Below are positions 33,699-42,824 of a DNA stretch of 64,000 bases, piece after piece. Source of the DNA: Pandoraea pneumonica (GTDB lineage: Bacteria; Pseudomonadota; Gammaproteobacteria; Burkholderiales; Burkholderiaceae). Position 1 is the stretch's first letter. Every line of letters starts with the position of its first letter. Both the position numbers and the translations under genes were made by a program. The notes under the pieces are model-generated. The model was not told where the DNA came from. It saw only the letters and a program-made list of their open reading frames with translations, and did no database searches. The stretch is taken from contig NZ_CABPSK010000003.1 in the NCBI RefSeq assembly GCF_902459645.1, positions 620,001 through 684,000 on the forward strand, read 5' to 3'.

Positions 33699-35327
33699 AT
33701 GCAGCGATTGAGTTTGAATGCGAAGTTGTGGTCAGCTGTCGGATTGATGTGGATCAGCTTGCTGGTCATGGCCGTGTGGGGCGCCTGGGCCCAGCGCAAT
33801 ACGATGCTCAGCGAGCGCCGTGCAGGCCTCACGCACGTGGTCGATTCGGGCCTGAGTCTCGTGAAGCACTACGCCGAGCGTGCCGAGCGCGGCGAAATGA
33901 CGGTGCCCGATGCGCAAAAGCTCGCCCGCGAGCAGATCGGTGCGATCCGTTACGACGGCGACAACTATTTCGGTATCTTGAACTCGCAGCGCGTCATCGT
34001 GCTGAACTCGGTCAATCCGAAGCTCGAAGGCCGCGACATGAGCCAGTTCCGCGATCCGTCGGGCAAGCTCATGTTCTCCGACATCGTGGCGGCCGCCCGC
34101 ACCGATGATCCCTTCGTTACCTACCTGTGGCCCAAGCCGGGCTCGGAAAAACCTGTCGAGAAGATTAGCCGTGTCGGGGCCTACACCCCGTGGGACTGGT
34201 ACCTGACGACCGGCGTCTACGTCGACGACATCAATGCCGCGTTCGTCGGTGCACTGGTGCGCTGGGGGGTGATTCTCGCGATCATCGGGCTGGCAGTCTC
34301 GGCCGTAATGCTGCTCATCATTCGCAATGTCCGCGACAGTCTGGGCGGCGAGCCTGAGTACGCCGCCGACATCGCGTCGCGCATTGCCGATGGCGATCTG
34401 CTCACGCAAGTCAAACTGCGTCAGGGCGACCGGGCGAGCCTGCTCTACGCCATGCAGCGCATGCAGGGGAATCTGCAACAGATGATCGGGCGCATTCGCG
34501 GGGGGACCAGCGCGATTACCTTGGCCTCGCGCGAAATCGCCGAAGGCAATACCGATTTGTCGGCCCGCACGGAGCAACAGGCAGCGGCGCTCGAAGAAAC
34601 GGCCTCGTCGATGGAGCAATTGACCTCGACCGTGCGCCAGAACGCCGATAACGCCCGTCAGGCGAGCCAGCTTGCCGAGAACGCCTCGTCCATCGCAGTG
34701 CGCGGCGGACAAGTGGTCGATCAGGTCGTCGCCACGATGGAAGGCATTTCGCAGAGTTCGAACAAGGTGGTCGACATCATCAGCGTGATCGACGGCATCG
34801 CGTTCCAGACGAACATTCTTGCGTTGAATGCGGCGGTGGAAGCCGCCCGCGCCGGCGAGCAGGGCCGAGGCTTTGCGGTCGTGGCCGGTGAAGTGCGCAC
34901 GCTTGCCCAACGCAGCGCCGCCGCGGCGAAGGAAATCAAGGAACTGATCGAAGCGTCGAACGGCCGCGTGCAGGACGGCTCGATCCTCGTCGCGCAAGCG
35001 GGCCAGACGATGCACGACGTGGTGCAAGCCGTGCGGCGCGTGACCGACATCATGGGCGAGATTTCAGCCGCCTCGAACGAGCAGAGCCACGGCATCGAAC
35101 AAGTCGGCCGTGCGGTCACGCAGATGGATGAAGTCACGCAGCAGAACGCCGCGCTGGTGGAACAGGCCGCCGCAGCGGCGGCCTCGATGGAAGATCAGGC
35201 CCGGCAGCTCGACGCTGCGGTCGCGGCCTTCCGTATGTCGAACGGGGAGTTTGCCGATGCGGCATCGAGCGCCAGCCCGATTCGCAGCGGTACTGCGTCG
35301 GTGGCCATGCAGCGTTTGGCCGCATAA
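33699..35327 (+). CDS. methyl-accepting chemotaxis protein with sCache-type sensor
   Basis: A 542-aa receptor. TM1 (about 10-30), a periplasmic single Cache_2-type domain (about 35-185: [18 protein letters not shown]-like start, then [12 protein letters not shown] and [15 protein letters not shown]), TM2 (about 190-212) and HAMP are followed by the signalling domain. Its hairpin tip [20 protein letters not shown] is perfectly conserved. There is no C-terminal CheR-binding pentapeptide. It senses small carboxylates in many homologues, but the ligand here is unknown. ATG 33699 is chosen because homology begins at [10 protein letters not shown]; the ribosome site is weak. No che genes are near, so it is an orphan receptor. 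Confidence 0.93.
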   Translation: MQRLSLNAKLWSAVGLMWISLLVMAVWGAWAQRNTMLSERRAGLTHVVDSGLSLVKHYAERAERGEMTVPDAQKLAREQIGAIRYDGDNYFGILNSQRVIVLNSVNPKLEGRDMSQFRDPSGKLMFSDIVAAARTDDPFVTYLWPKPGSEKPVEKISRVGAYTPWDWYLTTGVYVDDINAAFVGALVRWGVILAIIGLAVSAVMLLIIRNVRDSLGGEPEYAADIASRIADGDLLTQVKLRQGDRASLLYAMQRMQGNLQQMIGRIRGGTSAITLASREIAEGNTDLSARTEQQAAALEETASSMEQLTSTVRQNADNARQASQLAENASSIAVRGGQVVDQVVATMEGISQSSNKVVDIISVIDGIAFQTNILALNAAVEAARAGEQGRGFAVVAGEVRTLAQRSAAAAKEIKELIEASNGRVQDGSILVAQAGQTMHDVVQAVRRVTDIMGEISAASNEQSHGIEQVGRAVTQMDEVTQQNAALVEQAAAAAASMEDQARQLDAAVAAFRMSNGEFADAASSASPIRSGTASVAMQRLAA

Positions 35328-35336
35328 CGTGCTTCC

Positions 35337-36065
35337 TTAAGCTGGCGAAGTGACCTTCGCCAGCGCCGCGTCGATAATCTGCCCCGCGACCGTGGGCAGC
35401 ACCCGCAATGGGGCCGACCCCGGGCCGAATGTCTGGCTCGCGGCGTACGCCCCTTCCAGCACCAGCGACAGCGCATCCACCAACGGTGCGGGCTCATCCA
35501 GCCCCGCGGCGGTCGCTAACTCGGTGAACCGGCGCACGACTTCTGCCTTGTAGTTCACCACCGACTTACGGGCGGGATGCTCCGGGTCCGGAAACTCGGC
35601 CGCCACGTTCACGAACGGGCAACCGCGATAGCCGGGATGGCTGGCGCGCTCGGATAAATCCACGAAGATTTGCAGCAACTGCGCGCCCGGCTCGCCCGGA
35701 CGGCGCGCGATGCTTTCGTCAATGCGCTGGAGGCTGCACGTCTGCATTTCGTCCAGATACGCGAGGATCAACTCGTCCTTCGACGCGAACTGACGATACA
35801 GACACATCTTGTTGACGCCCGCGCGCTTGACGACGGCATCCACCCCCACCGCGCGCACCCCTTCCGTGTGAAACAGTTCCACTGCGGCGTTGAGCAAATA
35901 TTGCTGCGCCACTGGCGCCGGCGTCACATGCCGACCGCCGCCCTTGGCCGCGCGTGTTGTCGCGCTTAATGCAGTCTTGCGAGCGCGGGCAGGCGACGCC
36001 GCCTTGTCGTCCGGTGCGGCTGACGTGGCGGCTTGCGAAGGATCCCGGGCTATCGATTTGGCCAT
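35337..36065 (-). CDS. TetR/AcrR-family repressor
   Basis: A 242-aa regulator. A disordered Ala/Lys-rich ~45-residue N-terminal extension precedes the TetR HTH (about 50-100): LLNAAVELFHTEGVRAVGVDAVVKRAGVNKMCLYRQFASKDELI. The C-terminal ligand domain has the GCPFVNVAAEFPD motif common in the group. It is divergent from the MFS-nemA operon, whose promoter carries two near-identical 21-22-bp sites. It is therefore the likely repressor of that operon and of itself. Its inducer may be an electrophile handled by the adjacent reductase, which is inference. Confidence 0.92.
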   Translation of the reverse strand: MAKSIARDPSQAATSAAPDDKAASPARARKTALSATTRAAKGGGRHVTPAPVAQQYLLNAAVELFHTEGVRAVGVDAVVKRAGVNKMCLYRQFASKDELILAYLDEMQTCSLQRIDESIARRPGEPGAQLLQIFVDLSERASHPGYRGCPFVNVAAEFPDPEHPARKSVVNYKAEVVRRFTELATAAGLDEPAPLVDALSLVLEGAYAASQTFGPGSAPLRVLPTVAGQIIDAALAKVTSPA

Positions 36066-36168
36066 TTGCTGGCGCTCCTGATTCTATGATTTGCAACATG
36101 CGGGGGCCGCGCCCATAAGAGTCGACCAATGCGGGTCGCGCAATGCCCCTGCCGTCACAAAGGAATGC

Positions 36169-36227
36169 TTGACATGTTACCGATCGGTTCATAACATGGC
36201 AACCTCATGTTACCGAGCAGTCACAAC
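36169..36227 (+). promoter_or_regulatory. promoter of the MFS-nemA operon with two TetR-like operators
   Basis: TTGACA (36169-36174), a 17-bp spacer, and TAACAT (36192-36197). A site with the palindromic core ACCGATCGGT sits between the two hexamers (36174-36195), and a second copy sharing ATGTTACCGA and an AAC end lies downstream (36207-36227). Binding at these would block RNA polymerase. Confidence 0.65.
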
Positions 36228-36311
36228 CGACTATTCGGCATAGACAGCACGGCACCAGCCAACGTTCCCGACATTGTGACGCGGTCCCCCGGAGCCGCAA
36301 GGATTCCCGCC

Positions 36312-37598
36312 ATGAAGGCAGCCATTGCAAGACGCATCAACGGCCATTTCCACTACGGGTGGATCGTCGTGGGTGTCATTTTCCTCGTCCTGCTGGCCTC
36401 GGCGGGCATTCGCGCCACGCCCAGTGTGATGATGGTGCCGCTGGAGCACGACTTCGGCTGGAGCCGCGCCACGGTGTCGCTGGCCATTTCGGTGAATCTC
36501 GCACTGTACGGGCTGACCGGCCCGTTTGCCGCTGCGGCGATGCAGCGCTTCGGCATCCGCCCGACGGTGATGGTGGCCTTGTTGCTGCTGGCCTCGGGCA
36601 CCGCACTTTCCTCGTTGATGACCGCGCCGTGGCAGATGATTCTGATCTGGGGCGTCATGGTCGGCGGCGGCACGGGTGTGGCGGCCGTCACGCTCGCGGC
36701 GACGGTCTCGAACCGCTGGTTCCATACGCACCGCGGCTTGGCCATGGGCATTCTCACGGCCAGTTCCGCGACCGGGCAAATGGTGTTTCTGCCGATGATG
36801 GCCGCGATCACCGAGCGTTACGGCTGGCGTCCGGTTGTGTTGATCGTCGCCGTGGTCGCCGCCCTGGTGCTGCCGCTGGTCGCGTTTTTGGTACCTGAGC
36901 GCCCGGGTTCCGTCGGCCTGCGTCCGGTCGGCGCACCGGCCGATTCACCTGACGTGCCGCTCGCCCAAGGCAACCCGTTGGCGCACGCGTTGTCGGTGCT
37001 GCGCATGGCGGCGGGCAAGCGCGATTTCTGGCTGCTGTTCTTCAGCTTCTTCATCTGCGGTGCCAGCACCAACGGGTACATCGGCACGCACTTCATCGCG
37101 ATGTGCGGCGACTATGGCATCTCCGAGGTCAAGGGCGCGGGCATTCTCGCCGCCATGGGCATGCTCGATCTCGTGGGCACGACGCTCTCGGGCTGGTTGT
37201 CCGACCGCTATAACAGCCGCGTGCTGCTGTTCTGGTACTACGGGCTGCGCGGCTTGTCGCTCATTTACCTGCCCTATGCGTTCGGCTTCGACTTCTTCGG
37301 CTTGCCGCTGTTTGCGCTGTTCTATGGCCTCGACTGGATTGCCACGGTGCCGCCGACGGTGCGTCTGACGACCGACGTGTTCGGCAAGACCATGGCTCCG
37401 ATCGTATTCGGCTGGATCGTGGCCGGGCACCAGCTTGGTGCAGCCACGGCGGCACTGGTCGCCGGTTCGCTGCGGGCCACGCTGGGCAACTACACGATGG
37501 CGTCGATGCTCTCGGGCGGCGTGTGCATCATCGGCGCGTTCATGGTGCTGCGGATTGCTCGCCGTGCCCCGACGAGTGCGGCCCCTGCAAGCGCTTAA
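36312..37598 (+). CDS. MFS transporter
   Basis: A 428-aa 12-TM major facilitator of the oxalate/formate antiporter-like (monocarboxylate porter) group. Features are the N-terminal HYGWIVVGVIFLVLLASAGIR, TM4-5 GVMVGGGTGVAAVTLAATVSNRWF with HRGLAMGIL, a middle loop of about 30 residues, and GWLSDRYNSRVLLFWYYGLRG in the second half. An in-frame ATG at 36207 overlaps the operator; ATG 36312, with AAGGA 8 nt upstream and family homology, is the start. It precedes nemA by about 70 bp and is divergent from tetR. The substrate is not evident. Confidence 0.9.
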   Translation: MKAAIARRINGHFHYGWIVVGVIFLVLLASAGIRATPSVMMVPLEHDFGWSRATVSLAISVNLALYGLTGPFAAAAMQRFGIRPTVMVALLLLASGTALSSLMTAPWQMILIWGVMVGGGTGVAAVTLAATVSNRWFHTHRGLAMGILTASSATGQMVFLPMMAAITERYGWRPVVLIVAVVAALVLPLVAFLVPERPGSVGLRPVGAPADSPDVPLAQGNPLAHALSVLRMAAGKRDFWLLFFSFFICGASTNGYIGTHFIAMCGDYGISEVKGAGILAAMGMLDLVGTTLSGWLSDRYNSRVLLFWYYGLRGLSLIYLPYAFGFDFFGLPLFALFYGLDWIATVPPTVRLTTDVFGKTMAPIVFGWIVAGHQLGAATAALVAGSLRATLGNYTMASMLSGGVCIIGAFMVLRIARRAPTSAAPASA

Positions 37599-37666
37599 AA
37601 ATTGTCTTAACCTGTGCAGGTTTTTGTGCAGCACAGCAACCCCCAACTTTCACAGGATCTTCAGCA

Positions 37667-38800
37667 ATGACGGATTCCCAAGCGACTCCCCTCTCCCCCC
37701 TTTCCGCGCTCGATACGGACTTGTTTTCGCCGTACACGCTCGGCCCGCTCGAACTGAGCAATCGCGTCGTGATGGCGCCGCTGACCCGCAGCCGCGCCGG
37801 TGCCGGCGATGTGCCGGGACCGCTGGTCGCCGAGTACTACGCGCAACGCGCGTCGGCTGGTCTCATCATCAGCGAGGCCACCAATATTTCGCAGCAAGGC
37901 AAAGGCTACGCGTTCACCCCCGGCATTTACACCGACGAGCAAGTCGCTGGCTGGAAGAAGGTGAACGATGCGCTGCACGCCAAGGGCGGCAAGATCTTCT
38001 GCCAGCTCTGGCACGTGGGCCGCATCTCGCACCCATCGCTGCAATCTGGCGGTGCTTTGCCGGTCGCGCCTTCGGCGATTCAACCGGCAGGCAAGGCATT
38101 CACCGAACATGGCTTCGAGCCGCACCCGACGCCGCGTGCGCTTGAGACGTCCGAAATTCCGGGCATCGTCGAGCAGTATCGTCATGCGGCCGAGTGCGCC
38201 AAGCGCGCTGGTTTCGACGGTGTGGAAATTCACGCGGCGAACGGCTATCTGCTCGACCAGTTCATGCGCGATAAGACGAACCATCGCACCGACCAGTACG
38301 GCGGCAGCATCGAGAACCGCGTGCGTCTGGTGCTGGAAGTGACGCAGGCGGTGGTCGATGTTTGGGGCGGCGATCGCGTGGGCATCCGCCTCTCGCCGAT
38401 TAGCCCGGCGAACGATTGCGGCGACAGCAACCCGGAACCGGTGTTCACGTACGCCGTAGAGCAACTGAACCGCTTCAACCTTGTGTATCTGCACGTGGTG
38501 GAAGGTGCGACGGGCGGTCCGCGTGAAGTGGCCGACGGCTTCGATTTGCAAAAGCTGCGCCGCATTTTCAACGGCACGTACATGGCCAACAACGGCTATG
38601 ACCTGGCGCTGGCCATCGAGGCTCGCAAGGACAATTTGGCGGACCTGATCGCCTTCGGCAAGCCGTTCATCGCCAACCCCGATCTGGTGGAACGCCTCAA
38701 GCGCGGCGGCCCGTTCAACCCGCTCGATCGTGACACGCTCTACGGCGGCGACGCCCGCGGTTACGTGGACTATCCGACGTTGGACGAGTCGGTGGCGTAA
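37667..38800 (+). CDS. nemA: alkene reductase, old yellow enzyme family (NemA-like)
   Basis: A 377-aa FMN-dependent reductase of activated C=C bonds and nitro compounds. Motifs: LSNRVVMAPLTRSRA at the N-terminus, EATNISQQGKGYAFTPGIY, CQLWHVGRISH, FDGVEIHAANGYLLDQF, RTDQYGGSIENRVR, and FGKPFIANPDLVERL in the phosphate-binding C-terminal region. Length is normal. A longer frame upstream overlaps the MFS gene but lacks homology, so ATG 37667 after AGGATC is used. With the TetR repressor it forms the common NemR-NemA type of electrophile-response arrangement. Confidence 0.95.
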   Translation: MTDSQATPLSPLSALDTDLFSPYTLGPLELSNRVVMAPLTRSRAGAGDVPGPLVAEYYAQRASAGLIISEATNISQQGKGYAFTPGIYTDEQVAGWKKVNDALHAKGGKIFCQLWHVGRISHPSLQSGGALPVAPSAIQPAGKAFTEHGFEPHPTPRALETSEIPGIVEQYRHAAECAKRAGFDGVEIHAANGYLLDQFMRDKTNHRTDQYGGSIENRVRLVLEVTQAVVDVWGGDRVGIRLSPISPANDCGDSNPEPVFTYAVEQLNRFNLVYLHVVEGATGGPREVADGFDLQKLRRIFNGTYMANNGYDLALAIEARKDNLADLIAFGKPFIANPDLVERLKRGGPFNPLDRDTLYGGDARGYVDYPTLDESVA

Positions 38801-38837
38801 GGTTGCGGCAATATCGGTTGCCAAATCAGCGGCAATA

Positions 38838-38867
38838 AAAGAAGGGCTCCTGCGGGAGCCCTTCTTT
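38838..38867. terminator. intrinsic terminator after nemA
   Basis: Perfect 13-bp stem AAAGAAGGGCTCC / GGAGCCCTTCTTT with a TGCG loop. It is nearly symmetrical and could serve the convergent toxin gene too. Confidence 0.9.
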
Positions 38868-38875
38868 GTGCTGAT

Positions 38876-39217
38876 TCAATGCATGGACTCGTTTCGGTCA
38901 TCATCAGCAAACGCTTCACGCAAACAATCCATCGTATCGCTTAGCGCAGACGGATTGAGTACGCCAACCCGCCGCACTAAACGCCGCCTGTCGATTGCCC
39001 TCACCTGATCGATAACCACAGATCCGCGCCGTCCATCGAAACACGTCGGCACCCGATAGCCGGTTAGGCGTGCGGACGACGTGAGTGGCGCAACGATCAC
39101 CGTTCGAACCCGCTGGTGCATTCGCGCAGGCGACACCACTACACATGGACGCGTCTTTCTGATCTCGCTACCGACAGTCGGATCTAGCACCACGAACCAG
39201 ACGTCGCCACGCTTCAC
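38876..39217 (-). CDS. PemK/MazF-family endoribonuclease toxin
   Basis: A 113-aa mRNA interferase. MKRGDVWFVVLDPTVGSEIRKTRPCVVVSP contains the catalytic Arg and the ligand-shaping loop, VIVAPLTSS the conserved Thr, and RGSVVIDQVRAIDRRRL the C-terminal strand and helix. GTG 39217 overlaps the antitoxin stop (GTGA), the tight coupling usual for these modules. GTG 39220 and 39226 are in frame, and AGGAGG lies just upstream. The 3' end faces nemA. It is expected to cleave RNA at short motifs and be neutralised by the upstream peptide. Confidence 0.9.
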   Translation of the reverse strand: MKRGDVWFVVLDPTVGSEIRKTRPCVVVSPARMHQRVRTVIVAPLTSSARLTGYRVPTCFDGRRGSVVIDQVRAIDRRRLVRRVGVLNPSALSDTMDCLREAFADDDRNESMH

Positions 39218-39345
39218 CACGTCCACTCCTCCTCGTCGAAGTCGTTACCGAACTCTCCAAGAAGCAGCACGCTATCGCCGGATGCGCCCTCTGCATCAGC
39301 TTCCGGCGCGTCCATCACGGCATCAAAACCATCCCTTTCATCCAT
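39214..39345 (-). CDS. short acidic antitoxin candidate for PemK/MazF
   Basis: 43 aa, very acidic, ending GEFGNDFDEEEWTW. The C-terminal acidic/aromatic stretch resembles the MazE segment that wraps around the toxin dimer, but there is no N-terminal DNA-binding domain. An in-frame TAA just upstream of the start rules out a longer protein. GAGGG lies 7 nt before ATG 39345. It overlaps the toxin start by 4 nt. Typical MazE/PemI antitoxins are about 75-85 aa, so this one is about half size. It was called from context, coupling and composition, without a recognised family. Confidence 0.7.
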   Translation of the reverse strand: MDERDGFDAVMDAPEADAEGASGDSVLLLGEFGNDFDEEEWTW

Positions 39346-39508
39346 CGCACTGCCCTCATTGCATTACCCCGTTGCTCGCTCATCTCGTGTGAGCTGAGAC
39401 GCATCGTCGCAGGCGCAAAACACGAAGTAAATAGGGATGGCAATGTTCCGGAATATTCCTGATGCGTTGCTCGGAAGAATCACGCTATCGCGCAGAATCG
39501 ATGCAACA

Positions 39509-40747
39509 TCAAGCCACCCGTTGCGCCTGCCAGCGCAACAAATCCGCACCCGCAGGATTCTGGTACATGCGCAGGCCGAACTCCGGCAAGATCGCCAACA
39601 GATGGTCGAACACGTCGCCCTGCACGCGCTCGTACTCTGCCCACACGATCGTGTTGGTGAAGCAGTACAACTCCACCGGAATGCCCGTTGCCGACGGCTC
39701 CAGCGAACGCACCATGCACGTCATGCCCTCGTGAATGTTCGGATGCGACTTCAGATACGCCAGCGCATAGGCGCGGAACGTGCCGATGTTCGTCAGCCGA
39801 CGCGTGTTCGCCAACACCCCCGCCGCCGTGCCGAGCGCCGCGTTCGCTTCCGCAATCGTGCGCTGCTTCTCCGACAAATACGGCCCGAGCAGATGCAGTT
39901 TCGATAAGCGTTCAATCTCGCTTTCGTCGAGAAAACCCACGCTGCCCGCATCGATACACAGCGTGCGCTTGATACGGCGTCCGCCCGCCTGCTGCATCCC
40001 GCGCCAATTGCGGAAGCTCTCCGAGATCAGCCGCCACGTCGGAATCGTCGTGATGGTCTTGTCCCAGTTCTGCACCTTCACCGTGTGCAATGCGATGTCG
40101 ACCACGTCGCCATCGGCACCCACTTGCGGCATCTCGATCCAGTCGCCCACACGCAGCATGTCGTTCGACGTGAGCTGCACGCTCGCCACGAACGACATGA
40201 TCGTGTCTTTGAATACCAGCAAAAGCACCGCCGACATCGCCCCCAAACCCGAGAGCAACAACCACGGCGAGCGATCGATGATGGTGGCCACAATGGCAAT
40301 GGCAGCGACCACGTACAACGCGATCTTGCCCAACTGCACGTAGCCTTTGATCGAACGCGTGCGCGCATGCTCCGACGTCGCATAAACCGCTTGCGATGCG
40401 TTCAACATCCCCGCGATGGCGAGTGTCGCGTAGAGCAACGTCGTGGCGAGCGCGACGTTGCTGATGACGATCGCCAGCTTCGGCGGCAAATCAGGCACCA
40501 ACGCAATCCCGAACTGAATCACGAGATACGGCAGGATATGGGCCGCGCGCTGGAAAACCCGATGCGCGAGCAGCGCGTCGTCCCAGCGGTTCGCCGTGCG
40601 CTGTACGACGAGGCGCACCACGCGCACGATCACGAACGTCGCCACCGCCTGCACCAGCATCGCCGCCACGATCAGGATCGCCAAGCCGCCGACCATGCGC
40701 GCCCACGGCGCATTTTCAAACCATATCAACATCGAATCCAACGTCAT
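39509..40747 (-). CDS. mechanosensitive ion channel, YbdG-like (MscS family)
   Basis: A 412-aa inner-membrane channel. About five hydrophobic segments lie in residues 15-200, the last (SGLGAMSAVLLLVFKDTIMSFVASVQLTSNDMLRVGDWIEM) combining the MscS pore helix with the start of the beta domain. VDIALHTVKVQNWDKTITTIPTWRLISESFRNWRGM is the characteristic YbdG/MscM signature. The C-terminal cytoplasmic domain is normal for this group. It is a single gene between the toxin-antitoxin pair and the osmoprotectant transporter. It protects against hypo-osmotic shock, a theme shared with its neighbour. Confidence 0.93.
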   Translation of the reverse strand: MTLDSMLIWFENAPWARMVGGLAILIVAAMLVQAVATFVIVRVVRLVVQRTANRWDDALLAHRVFQRAAHILPYLVIQFGIALVPDLPPKLAIVISNVALATTLLYATLAIAGMLNASQAVYATSEHARTRSIKGYVQLGKIALYVVAAIAIVATIIDRSPWLLLSGLGAMSAVLLLVFKDTIMSFVASVQLTSNDMLRVGDWIEMPQVGADGDVVDIALHTVKVQNWDKTITTIPTWRLISESFRNWRGMQQAGGRRIKRTLCIDAGSVGFLDESEIERLSKLHLLGPYLSEKQRTIAEANAALGTAAGVLANTRRLTNIGTFRAYALAYLKSHPNIHEGMTCMVRSLEPSATGIPVELYCFTNTIVWAEYERVQGDVFDHLLAILPEFGLRMYQNPAGADLLRWQAQRVA

Positions 40748-40846
40748 CCCGCAACTCCTTGACTACGATTGATCGGCCCAGCATCCCGCAGATTCTGCAC
40801 GGCCTGCGCTGTGTGCACTGTGCGCATGCTCCATGCGCCAATGCAA

Positions 40847-40874
40847 AAATGACGGCCCCGCAGGACCGTCATTT
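40847..40874 (-). terminator. intrinsic terminator of the osmoprotectant ABC operon
   Basis: AAATGACGG (40847-40855) pairs with CCGTCATTT (40866-40874). On the minus strand it continues TTGCAT after the T-run. It lies 55 bp after the last opu gene. Confidence 0.85.
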
Positions 40875-40928
40875 CCGAACATCATGACGTGCCCGCGTAT
40901 AAGGCACGTCTGCGTGAGCGTACCGTCG

Positions 40929-42128
40929 TTACATCTGCGCGCCGAACGGCACGCTCGCCACTACGCTCGGCGCGCCAGGCAGTGACGGGGCAACGATCGT
41001 ACCACCGCCGCTCCCACGCGATTTGCCGGAACTCAAATAGTCGGCAATCGAGTCCTGCGTGACTTCGCCCAGATACTGATTGTCGTCGCCCAACACCGGC
41101 AGCGACGCCAGGTTGTGTTCATACATGCGCGAGAGCAGCACACGCAGATTGTCGTTGGCCACCGCCGACGCCTTGAAGTCGCGCACGCGCTCGCCGCACG
41201 TACCCTGCGCATGACGCGTATCGCGACGCGCCACATACCCCAATGCCTTCGCATTCTCATCGACCACGACCAACGAGCGCGTGTCGAGCTCGTCCATCAG
41301 GCCGTAGGCTTCCGCGAGGGTCGTCTGCGGCTTGACGGTCGGCTGCGGTGTCGCGGCGTCTTCTGCGCGCACCAACAGCAAGCGCTTCAAAATGCGGTCG
41401 TGACCCACGAAGCTCGCCACGAATTCGTCGACCGGGCGCGCCAGCAATGCATCCGGTTGCGCGTATTGCACCAGACGCCCTTGGCGGAAGATCGCGATAC
41501 GGTCGGCCAGCTTGATGGCCTCGTCGATATCGTGACTGACCATGATGACGGTCTTGCCCAACTGGCGTTGCATCTGGAAGAACTCGTTCTGAATCGACTC
41601 GCGATTGATCGGGTCGACCGCGCCGAACGGCTCGTCCATGAGCAGCACGGGCGGGTCGGCCGCCAGCGCACGAATCACACCGATACGCTGCTGCTGACCG
41701 CCGGACAACTCGCGCGGATAACGCGACAGATAGTGCTTCGGATCGAGCGCGACCATCGCCATCAGTTCCGTCGCGCGCTCGCGGCAGCGCTTCTTGTCCC
41801 AGCCCAGCAGACGCGGCACGACGGTGATGTTCTCTTCGATGGTCATGTTCGGGAACAGACCGATCTGCTGAATCACATAGCCGATATGGCGGCGCAGTTC
41901 GATTTCATTGATCTTCCCGGTGTCTTCGCCGTTGAGCAGAATGCGGCCCGAGGTCGGCTTGATCAGACGGTTGATCATCTTGAGTGTGGTGGTCTTGCCG
42001 CAGCCCGACGGGCCGAGGAAGACGCAGATTTCGCCCGGCGGCACTTCGAGACTGACCGAGTTCACGGCGTTCACGCGCGTGCCGTCCTTCTGGACGAAGC
42101 TTTTAGTGAGATTGTCGAGTGTAATCAT
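40929..42128 (-). CDS. opuCA: osmoprotectant (glycine betaine/choline/carnitine) ABC transporter ATPase with CBS domains
   Basis: A 399-aa ATPase. Walker A GPSGCGKTT, Q-loop QQIGLFPN, signature LSGGQQQRIGVIRAL, Walker B LLMDEPFGAVDP and VSHDIDEAIKLADRI are followed by two CBS domains (about 260-375: TTLAEAYGLMDELDTRSLVVVDE and LPVLGDDNQYLGEVTQDSIADYL), which sense ionic strength or c-di-AMP in relatives. A Gly/Ser-rich tail follows. ATG 42128 overlaps the stop of the permease gene. Here the order is permease-binding protein-permease-ATPase. The gene product energises uptake under osmotic stress. Confidence 0.93.
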   Translation of the reverse strand: MITLDNLTKSFVQKDGTRVNAVNSVSLEVPPGEICVFLGPSGCGKTTTLKMINRLIKPTSGRILLNGEDTGKINEIELRRHIGYVIQQIGLFPNMTIEENITVVPRLLGWDKKRCRERATELMAMVALDPKHYLSRYPRELSGGQQQRIGVIRALAADPPVLLMDEPFGAVDPINRESIQNEFFQMQRQLGKTVIMVSHDIDEAIKLADRIAIFRQGRLVQYAQPDALLARPVDEFVASFVGHDRILKRLLLVRAEDAATPQPTVKPQTTLAEAYGLMDELDTRSLVVVDENAKALGYVARRDTRHAQGTCGERVRDFKASAVANDNLRVLLSRMYEHNLASLPVLGDDNQYLGEVTQDSIADYLSSGKSRGSGGGTIVAPSLPGAPSVVASVPFGAQM

Positions 42129-42772
42129 GCGGTTCGAATTCCTTTGGGTGTCAGCACGCGCTGGAGGCGGTGCAACAAGGTGTCGGCAACGATGGCGAGC
42201 AGACTCACCATGACCGCACCCACGACAAGTTGTCGGGTATCGCTCTGGCTGATCCCGCGGGTGATCAACACCCCGAGACCGCCGGCACCGACGATGGCAC
42301 CAATGGCCATCACGCCAATATTCATCACAACGGCCGTGCGCACGCCGCCCAGCACCACCGGCACCGCCAGCGGCAACTCGACCAGACGCAAGCGCTGCCA
42401 GAACGTCATGCCGATGCCGATGCCCGCTTCGCGAATGCTCGGATCGATCTGTTGCAGCGCCAGACACGTGTTGCGCATGATCGGCAACAGCGAGTAAAGA
42501 AAGACCGCCGCCACAGCGGGCGCAGGTCCAATACCGATGCCATACACAGAGAGCACCGGAATCATCAGGCCGAACAACGCGATCGAGGGGATCGTGAGCA
42601 CGACCGTCGCCAACCCGAGCACTGCGCCCGACAGCCAGCGAAAACGCGTGACCAGCACGCCCAGCGGCACGCCAACCACGATGGCAGCGCCAACCGACGC
42701 GGCCACCAGCCACGCATGCTGCCCTGTGAGGATCAGAATGCGGTGCCAGTTATGAGTCAAATATTCAATCAT
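42125..42772 (-). CDS. opuCB: osmoprotectant ABC transporter permease
   Basis: A 215-aa inner-membrane permease with about six hydrophobic segments. The BPD_transp_1 coupling loop LQQIDPSIREAGIGIGMTFWQRLRLVELPLAVPVVLGGVRTA is typical of the OpuCB/OpuCD family, as are VLTIPSIALFGLMIP and VGAGGLGVLITRGI. Its stop overlaps the ATPase start by 4 nt. It lies about 50 bp downstream of the binding-protein gene. It pairs with the second permease at 43.8 kb to form the channel. Confidence 0.93.
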   Translation of the reverse strand: MIEYLTHNWHRILILTGQHAWLVAASVGAAIVVGVPLGVLVTRFRWLSGAVLGLATVVLTIPSIALFGLMIPVLSVYGIGIGPAPAVAAVFLYSLLPIMRNTCLALQQIDPSIREAGIGIGMTFWQRLRLVELPLAVPVVLGGVRTAVVMNIGVMAIGAIVGAGGLGVLITRGISQSDTRQLVVGAVMVSLLAIVADTLLHRLQRVLTPKGIRTA

Positions 42773-42824
42773 TGGATTTCCTCAGTCAGTGACGTCAGGG
42801 AGCACAGCGCAGAAGGCAAGCGCC

